Source: Eonycteris spelaea (Eukaryota; Chordata; Mammalia; Chiroptera; Pteropodidae). From it: a stretch of DNA of 64,000 bases. Location: positions 4,340,001 to 4,404,000 of the forward strand of contig PUFA01000105.1 of the NCBI GenBank assembly GCA_003508835.1, in the 5' to 3' direction. Positions 57,210 through 64,000 of this stretch are shown here, piece after piece. The first letter of the stretch is position 1. Every line of letters starts with the position of its first letter. The notes under the pieces are model-generated. The model saw only the letters and a list, made by a program, of their open reading frames with translations, had not been told where the DNA came from and made no database searches. The position numbers and the translations under genes were made by a program.

Positions 57210-60200
57210 ATTACTGTAAGTTTTCTATAAATTATTAATCAATATCTGCATATAAAAAGCATCTGTTCATGAAAACTTATTTGATATAATAAAAGTGATT
57301 CTCATCACCATTAGTATTTTTTAATATTTTAAAATTTGAAACTTTGAAATTTGACTATTATGAAGAGTCAGTAACAGGATATTTGATCATCAATGTTTTA
57401 CAAGCTCATAGAAATTAAAAGACCACACAGATTGCATATTTTCTCTCATCAAGAAGTTATAACCTGTTAAATTCCAATGCTTTTTTTTATATGAGGCCTT
57501 TTTAGATGGATTTCAAGCATGACTCTGAAGCTTATTATGCTAGAAGATTAATTTTACCAAGTTAATCAATCACGAAGCCAATGATAAACACTAAGCACGA
57601 CCATGCACAGAAATAGAATAAAGGTTTAAGTAATTTTGGGGATGCCTAATGCAGAATTCATGTAGCATTCTTTCCAAAACAGCAGCAAATTAATTCACTA
57701 TTGAATTTGTAAACCAAATATAATATATACTGGGTACTAGGATACCAGGAAAGCTCTGAGCTCAATATATGTCTTACACTTTAATTGTCTCTGTGAATTC
57801 TTTCCATAATAATAGGAGAGAAATAACTTTTCACAGATAGTGGATTATTAAGTTTCAAAATTATTTTCAAGCTATTACTGCAAAATGAATTCAACTCTAC
57901 TTTCTTCAAGTGTGCATTCCAGGAGGCATCCTTCTGTTCACTGATACCGTGAATATCATTAGTGATGGAACAGAATGATTTTTCCAAACCCTTCCATACA
58001 CATATGAATGGAGTTTTTCCGATAACAGCCTTTGTATTCTTAGTTTTCTATGTTCTAACAACAGCAATACGTACACTGAATACGGTCTTTGAGACATAGC
58101 ACCTGTCAGCCTTTAAATTTTGCTTAAAATATCCCAAGCATTCTAGGTATTGATCTAGTAACAAAGATAATTAATGCATGGGATTTGGAAGGCTGAAACC
58201 TATATGCTTAAGAAAGTTGTTCATGTAGTAAAGTTTGTCTTTTTTTTTTTTAACCTAACTAGATGAATGAATATTGGAGTAGAGCAAAATGAGAGCTCCA
58301 TATCATTTCCCTGTGTACATTGTCTGTCTCATCTTCACCAGAGTCCTCCAGGATGGAAAATGATAAATGTGCTCACTATGTTAGAGTCAGAAAATATTAT
58401 CAATATGTACACACACACACACGCTGCCTTTACATTGACTGCTTACAAAATGCTCTGACTATACTTAATGTCCGAGAACTAACTCTTGTGGGGAACAATT
58501 ATTAACCTTCTTTCATTTTATGACCAAAGTCTGTGCTTATTTTAAACACATAACAGAAGCAGTATAAATATAATGTGATTCTATCTTCAAGCAAATATGA
58601 AGGGAGAATTCAAAGAATCCATTATTTTCCTAAAAAGAAAAACATAAAGGTTGACCAAAATAGTCTTTGCATGTAAAGCATAACACACTATCTAAATATT
58701 TTTTTAAAGTATACACAGACATGAGACCTTTCAATAACTGCAGGATTTTATTCCTGTCGTTGACTGACTATCATTATAAAGTAAGATTCCATCCTTGAAT
58801 ACTGTGTGAACAAGGAGAAAGACATCTTCAAAGAATGTCATATCCTGCAGTTTATTTGCTGGGGAGAAGGAAGCACATTAGTACTAGAGGCACAACAGGA
58901 ATCTCTCTTTAATCTTTCCTTCATGCATTTCAATCACAGCTCATCGGGTGTTCAAGAAACTTGATGGAATTCACGCTATGTAGAGACATTTTTCTCAAAA
59001 AGCGCTTTTTTTTGTATTGTTATTATCCATATTGTATTTGCTAGGTAAGTTACTTATAAATATTTATGTATAACACAGTAGTAAAACGATATATTCAACG
59101 CCAGTTTCACGAGAATGTATCAGTCATGTTGAAAATTCTGATTATATAGTATGTTTAAAACTGAATGCTGTGATGGATAAGAGATTTTAAATTTGAGACC
59201 TAGAAGTTCTGGAAGAAGGAGAGGATTTTACTTTTCAATTAAGAACATAGAGGGATAAAACAGAAGGATCTCTTGATATTGTAGAAATGATTCTTTCTTA
59301 TATTTCTCTGAAGAGATTTTAAAGAAAATCTCAAAAGAAAATCCCAGACCCCTGGAAAGCATAAGACTGAGAAAGACTCTCTGGTCCTATCCATTTTTCC
59401 ACAAAATAAATGAGCATTGAGTGAATACATAAACTCAAATGGAATCCCTACTGTTTTCCAATTATGCTGTATACTAGCCATGAAAAGATTAGGAAGAAGT
59501 AATAATATATAAGTCATCTAAAAAATACATAGTTTGATCATTATTCTTGTCCTCCCAGAAACACTCCTCCCCCTACAAAAAAAAAAAATGCACAACAACA
59601 AAAATCTAAACATTAAGATATTTACAGCGGTCAAAAAAAAATACTGTGGCTGCAAAAATGCTGCTTTATTTATTTTTCATCTCCATAATGTGACAAGTGC
59701 AACACATTTCATCACCTAATACCAATCCCTGCAGCTGCTTAATGAAACATAGCCACTGCCATTTATCATTATTTTCTAATGGCTCTCAGTATTTCCAAAC
59801 TTCTATCTTAAGAACTAAAATTAATGTAGTCACATAGTCTATGATGAACTTACTAACTACCTAAAAAATACAAACAAAATACATTTCATAATAGTCATTG
59901 ATTCTGTTATTTTATCAGGGATTATAAAATATTTGTTTACATTGAAGATATTTATACTACCTGAAAAATAACTTATCATAGTCATGTGGATGCAATTTAC
60001 TCTCACATTTTTTAAATTAATAAGTTTTGGTGACACTTCCTGAGTTAAAACATGACCGAACCTTAATAGAAATGAACTTAAATTTCTAAGTCCTATTTCA
60101 GTCACTAGAAGTGCTAATTTATCAAAGCTGGATTCCACGAAATCTAAATGAAAAGTTAGCATTACTTAAAAGGTAAAGAAATCAATGCAATTCTGCCTCA

Positions 60201-60885
60201 ATTCAGAGAAAAGTATGGTCTTTGTATATTCGTTTCCATCTGTCAGCTTGAAAAAGATTTTTTAAAAGATTCTTTTAAAATTTAAATTTAGTCTACATGA
60301 AGGCTCTGAAATGTCCTTTGACATAAATATTGAAAGGTGAAAATTGGCCAGGCCATGTAGAGAAAGTTGCTGAGGACGGCAGTTGACTACCTCTTACATT
60401 CTAAAGAAGGAAATAAGTTTCGTGTGGAAAGGTTCCTCTCAGCATCTTCTTTAAGAGGTGCTTCTCTCTGGCTTGGGTTGGTTCTGTGTATTGTTTACTA
60501 TATTTATCCCATTAAATGTAATTAAACACTGGAGACAAAGTTTATAGCATAAGCTTCACCTCTTAAACAATTTACTTAAAAAGGATCGGTAATTTTTTTT
60601 TTTTTTGAGATCCTCAGCAATTGGAAACACACATTAAGGATGAAGATGGGAAAGGGGTATTATCTCAGTGATAAAAATAAAGTGTATAATTAGTGCTCAA
60701 GATGAGACATCGTTTTTTTCAATAATCATTTAGCCAAGTCTAATCTTAGCCTGTTTGTAGCATTCTGTACAACATCTGTATTATATGGTAATCTAAATTT
60801 GAACAGATGTCCTGAATGTTATGTCAATATTTGAATTGCTATTATGGCTATGACTCAATATTACTTTGTAAACATCCTTATTTCA
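57210..60885. other. Unassigned AT-rich DNA
   Basis: No recognised transposon or gene in 3.7 kb. Small features: T-runs near 58238-58251 and 60593-60607, a short CA run at 58409-58421, and an A-run at 59577-59589. A less AT-rich block near 59690-59790 looks non-repetitive. The 101-codon minus-strand frame 59857-60162 has no domain. Confidence 0.5.
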
Positions 60886-60892
60886 AGTGGCG

Positions 60893-61137
60893 TGAATCAC
60901 AGCACAGTAGTTAAATACGCAGACTCTGGAGTTTAACTGCCTGGTTTTACAACTCAGCTCCAATATTCACTGACTATACCTCTTTTGGAGACTTACTCAA
61001 TTCTTTGACATAATTAATCCATCCATGAAAACAGGTAATAATTATCTCATAATCTATTTGCAAGAATTAAATGTGTTAATACTCGGCTTTTTATCTGTCA
61101 CATGGTGAGCGTTCACTTACAATTGGTTGTTGTTATT
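60893..61137 (+). mobile_element. MIR SINE, sense, nearly full length
   Basis: The tRNA-like 5' part 'cacagtagttaaatacgcag' and 'actctggagtttaactgcct' are present, followed by the core 'ccatgaaaacaggtaataa' and the 3' part 'aagaattaaatgtgttaat'. It covers about 245 bases, close to the full 260-base family length. Confidence 0.93.
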
Positions 61138-61139
61138 TA

Positions 61140-61495
61140 TGTATTGATTAGGTTTTTGTTCCCTATTTCCTTTTTGGATTCAGACAAGTCATTCATTGTA
61201 CTAAAATGTAGAATATGTAAACAAGATTTCTAGTGGAGAATAGGGAAAAATGGTAAAGCGATTTCAGTCAAACATCTTTGCTTCTACTCAAAATAGTTAA
61301 GGCAAAAAACCCCAAACTTATCTTTTCACTAATTTTACCTTTGCAAATGTCACAACATCATAAAGGAATGTCTTTAAAATGAATTATCACTAACATCTAA
61401 CCCAAAACATTTGTAAGTAGAGTATCAATAGTTTTATTTGATACCACTGTGGTGATGTATTTTGTTTACATTGAAAGGAGAATCTAACATTTGGG
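61140..61495. other. Unassigned AT-rich DNA
   Basis: Nothing recognised on either strand. Confidence 0.55.
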
Positions 61496-61499
61496 CTGG

Positions 61500-61718
61500 G
61501 AGGTTAGCTATGTGCCATAAATTATAATGAACTCTTTACATATAATATAATTTAATCATTGCAAAAATGCATGAATTAGGTTTTGATATCCCTATATTAA
61601 ATAAGAACATTAAGACATTGAAAGATAAATGACTCATTCACACTTTTACAACTGGTAAATGTTGGAGTTAGGCCCTTAACCTACTACTACATACCGTGGC
61701 TTTTGGTAATAGAGAAGT
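61500..61718 (-). mobile_element. MIR SINE, antisense
   Basis: 'ctatgtgccataaattataa', 'tttaatcattgcaaaaatgc', 'gatatccctatattaaataa' and 'tacaactggtaaatgttgg' follow the complement of MIR over most of its length. Confidence 0.85.
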
Positions 61719-61719
61719 C

Positions 61720-62092
61720 ATTTAATAATATATGATTTTAATATCCAACCTGATCCAGGTTTACCTTTAGATGTTTTATTAGAGTTTTACTGTAATGACT
61801 TCACAGCCCATCATAATTTCCCTCAGGTCCCTGAATCCCATCTCTCTCCCCATTTCCACAATTTTCACTTTTCTTGCATTTCATGCAGTTTAGAAGTTCA
61901 AATCTTTTTGACGTTTCTTTCTTTATTAGCTTAGATTATTCAGGCAAAATACTTTTGCATCTAGCATGCCAGGTCGTGCTAAAAATTAGGCTTTGCTCAC
62001 CTCTAAAAGCACAAAAACTTTGTGTTTTTTTTTTATACATATATATTTCCAAATGACCCCATCCTGGATTATATCTCTGTAAGTTAAAACCG
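61720..62092. other. Unassigned DNA
   Basis: A pyrimidine-rich part near 61800-61870 is not assignable. No gene was seen. Confidence 0.5.
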
Positions 62093-62094
62093 AT

Positions 62095-62272
62095 GTTTGT
62101 GAAACTTCAGTGTTCATCATATGAATAACTTGAAGAGCCTATGAAAACACAGATTGTTGGGCCATACACCTATAGTTTCTGAATCATTAAGTACTGATCG
62201 GGGCTCTGAATTTGCATTTTGACCACTGGTGTAGACTAATACAGTACATTTTAAAATTTCTATCAATAACTA
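62095..62272 (+). mobile_element. hAT-Charlie-type DNA transposon relic
   Basis: 'aaaacacagattgttgggcc', 'tatagtttctgaatcattaa', 'gatcggggctctgaatttgc' follow a common element recalled with 'aaaatgcagattcctgggcc', 'agagtttctgattcagtag' and 'ggggcctgagaatttgcatt'. Its 3' half was later copied by the tandem duplication that starts at 62185. Exact family name uncertain. Confidence 0.65.
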
Positions 62273-62362
62273 CATTAAGTACTGATCGGGGCTCTCTGAA
62301 TTTGCATTTTGACCACTGGTGTAGACTAATACAGTACATTTTAAAATTTCTATCAATAACTA
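62185..62362 (+). repeat. Nearly perfect tandem duplication, 88 + 90 bases
   Basis: Unit 1 is 62185-62272 and unit 2 is 62273-62362. They start with 'cattaagtactgatcggggc' and are identical except that unit 2 has an extra CT ('gctctctgaa' against 'gctctgaa'). The next bases after unit 2 are 'catt', the start of a third unit that stops there. The duplicated word seen in a minus-strand frame here is the result of this duplication. Confidence 0.99.
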
Positions 62363-62364
62363 CA

Positions 62365-62625
62365 TTCTCATAAATGTTAAGTACCATCTTTATTATCACT
62401 AATATGAACATTGTTATTTTTAACCCTTGACAAAATCTAACTAGCAGGATAACTATATTATAAAGAGGTTGATAAATGTTTGATTCTAAGACTATTTTTT
62501 TCCTTCTGCATTTATTGGATATGTTTCTATATTTCATAGACTAGCAAGGAAAATTTCCAGTGGAATAGGAGGCTATAATCCAATTTGTTAGTTACCATTG
62601 TCTCATGTCAATCACCAACACTTGG
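62365..62625. other. Unassigned DNA
   Basis: Nothing recognised on either strand. Confidence 0.5.
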
Positions 62626-62627
62626 CA

Positions 62628-62783
62628 GGCTATACAGTAGCACACACTGTTAGCCAAACTATCATAAGCTTAAATTCCAGCTCTAGGATTTCTTAAATCT
62701 GTCCCCTGATTAAATTATGTGACCTCTGTGTGCCGCAGTCTCCTGATCTAAATATGAAGCCATAATAACATTTATCTCATTAG

Positions 62784-62786
<3 letters not shown>
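62628..62786 (+). mobile_element. MIR SINE, sense
   Basis: 'aaattccagctctaggattt', 'attatgtgacctctgtgtgc' and 'cagtctcctgatctaaatat' follow the sense MIR core, ending at the TA repeat. Confidence 0.82.

Positions 62787-62815
<29 letters not shown>
62786..62815. repeat. (TA)14 microsatellite
   Basis: A pure TA run directly after the MIR 3' part ('cattagataatatat'), so it may have grown from the A/T-rich SINE end. Confidence 0.96.
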
Positions 62816-62817
<2 letters not shown>

Positions 62818-63475
62818 CACTTAGAAATATACACAATGAGAGATATATATGTTTTCACTTTTACTTTGATGATGACATTATTCTTCATGTAATGTAAAAT
62901 ATTTTTCTTCAAGAAAACCATATTCCTGACAGCTTTCTAATAGAAATATTTCTGATAGAAAATCCTTCAAAAGTACCCTTTAATGAAGCAACAAATATGT
63001 TTTGCTACGTATGAGGAAAGCAATTTCTTATTCTTGAGAGCATTACATTCATTAAAAAATCTATTTGAAAGTCTCTAATAAACACAGTACTTACAAAACA
63101 GAACCCACCTTTTGTTTTAAAATCCATTTTTTTTCATAGTGTTCCATGTACTTTATAATTGGAATTTAATCATCAGAATGGATCAGTTGTTTGGCCAAGT
63201 ATTTATTTCAATTTCTAATTTTGGAGACTTGTCATTTTCATGCAAGAATAGCTAATAGTGCCAGTGTGGTAAAAAAAAAATAGTGTTTTACCTGATTAAA
63301 ACCGAATTAACATCAACAAACTACTTTAGGAAAATTAAGTTCTGTACTGAATATCATTAAACAGTTCCCAGAATGCTACCATGCCCAACTTATAATGATT
63401 TTATTATGTATATGGATATTTAAACAATTTGAGTGAAACATAATGCTTAGTGTGCACCTTCAATGTACTGTTTAT
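62816..63475. other. Unassigned AT-rich DNA
   Basis: Nothing recognised on either strand apart from an A-run near 63271-63280. Confidence 0.55.
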
Positions 63476-63479
63476 GACA

Positions 63480-63905
63480 TAATCCTACTAAATAGATAGT
63501 ATGAAATCTTTTCTAAAAGAAATAGAGCAACCAGTAAGCAGAGACCTCTCAGAAATGTTAAAGTGTCCAACACAGCTACACTAGACATGAAGAGTTAGTG
63601 GGTTGATGAAAGCAGGATTGTATCACGTGTTTCTATTTGGACTTAATACAGAAAGGAATAGCGAGCTATTTAAAAATTTAGAGCAGAAAAGACACCTGAA
63701 ATATTAAATTGCGGATTCCTTTAGCAGTAATTAGATTGAAGTTGGCAGGGTTAAAAGCAAAGAGAGTTCAAAGTTAGGCAGTTAGGAAATTAATGTCAAA
63801 ATTAGATAAATGATAAAGGAGTACTGAGTTAACTTACCTACTAATAGTATGATGGAGAATTATGATAGATATTAAGAAGGAAAAATGGAAGAAAGCCAGC
63901 TGAGA
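63480..63905 (-). mobile_element. L2 LINE fragment, antisense, decayed
   Basis: 'tttagagcagaaaagacacc' and 'agttaggcagttaggaaatt' fall in the order and spacing of the complement of L2 ('tttgagcagaggagtgac', 'ccagttaggaggctattg'). The last 95 bases of the window are not assigned. Confidence 0.5.
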
Positions 63906-64000
63906 TCGAGCATTTACCTCATCACCTCCTTAAGACTAGAGTAAAGGGAGAATAAAAGAATCCCTTGAAAAATTGGGCCAGCAATGAAAGGAATTTTAGA

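Noticed and set aside
62187..62537. Minus-strand frame with an internal repeated 29-residue block
   Set aside because: The repeat is the DNA tandem duplication, not a protein repeat family.
1..64000. CRISPR arrays, bacterial operons, tRNA or rRNA genes
   Set aside because: No spaced direct repeats, no tRNA cloverleaf apart from the decayed tRNA-like heads of MIR SINEs, and no prokaryotic gene organisation.

Overview
This window reads as nuclear DNA of a placental mammal, from a gene-poor, AT-rich intergenic stretch or a very long intron. I found no protein-coding gene, no convincing exon and no structural RNA gene. Open frames on both strands are short (at most about 130 codons), lack recognisable domains apart from LINE remnants, and often run through simple repeats. 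The mammalian call rests on recognisable relics of families shared by placental mammals: L1 5'-end/ORF1 and 3'-end pieces, many L2 fragments, many MIR SINEs, hAT-Charlie DNA transposon relics (one close to full-length MER5A), and MLT1-type ERVL-MaLR LTRs. I saw no Alu, rodent B1/B2, carnivore tRNA-Lys SINE, BovB or other young lineage-specific element, so I do not name a species.

Layout. Bases 1-6.2 kb are mostly unassigned AT-rich DNA with a GATA-type repeat and a 27-unit CA repeat. At 6.26-7.88 kb lies an antisense L1 piece with 5'UTR and decayed ORF1. At 9.97-10.57 kb lies an antisense L1 3' end, followed by an MLT1-like start and a long antisense L2 copy up to 11.9 kb. From 14.7 to 21.9 kb MIR, L2 and MER5A copies are dense. 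From 24.7 to 28.5 kb L2 copies dominate, and one (27.2-28.5 kb) is split by an LTR-like insertion. From 30.9 to 36.6 kb there are several MIRs. At 38.05-39.48 kb lies a sense L1 3' end with an internal deletion marked by a CA repeat. L2 and MIR copies follow at 40.8-46 kb. The 46.6-53.1 kb stretch has few recognised repeats but holds several non-repetitive, richer-looking segments. From 53.6 to 57.2 kb there is a cluster of GA/TC repeat, MLT1, MIR, L2 and hAT relics. The end of the window has three MIRs, a hAT relic overlapped by an almost perfect 88-bp tandem duplication, and a final antisense L2.

Nothing here works together as a pathway or operon. The possible biology is regulatory: several non-repeat segments (near 22.1, 30.4, 40.4, 50.3, 51.8 and 54.9 kb) have the texture of conserved non-coding elements, but only comparative alignment can test that. 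The clearest unusual structures are the tandem duplication at 62.2 kb, a hairpin at 52.3 kb, the opposed GA/TC tract at 53.6 kb, and the nested or rearranged transposon copies. I found no convincing new biological system. Repeat names come from recalled consensus sequences, not a search; boundaries are approximate, commonly by 10-50 bases.
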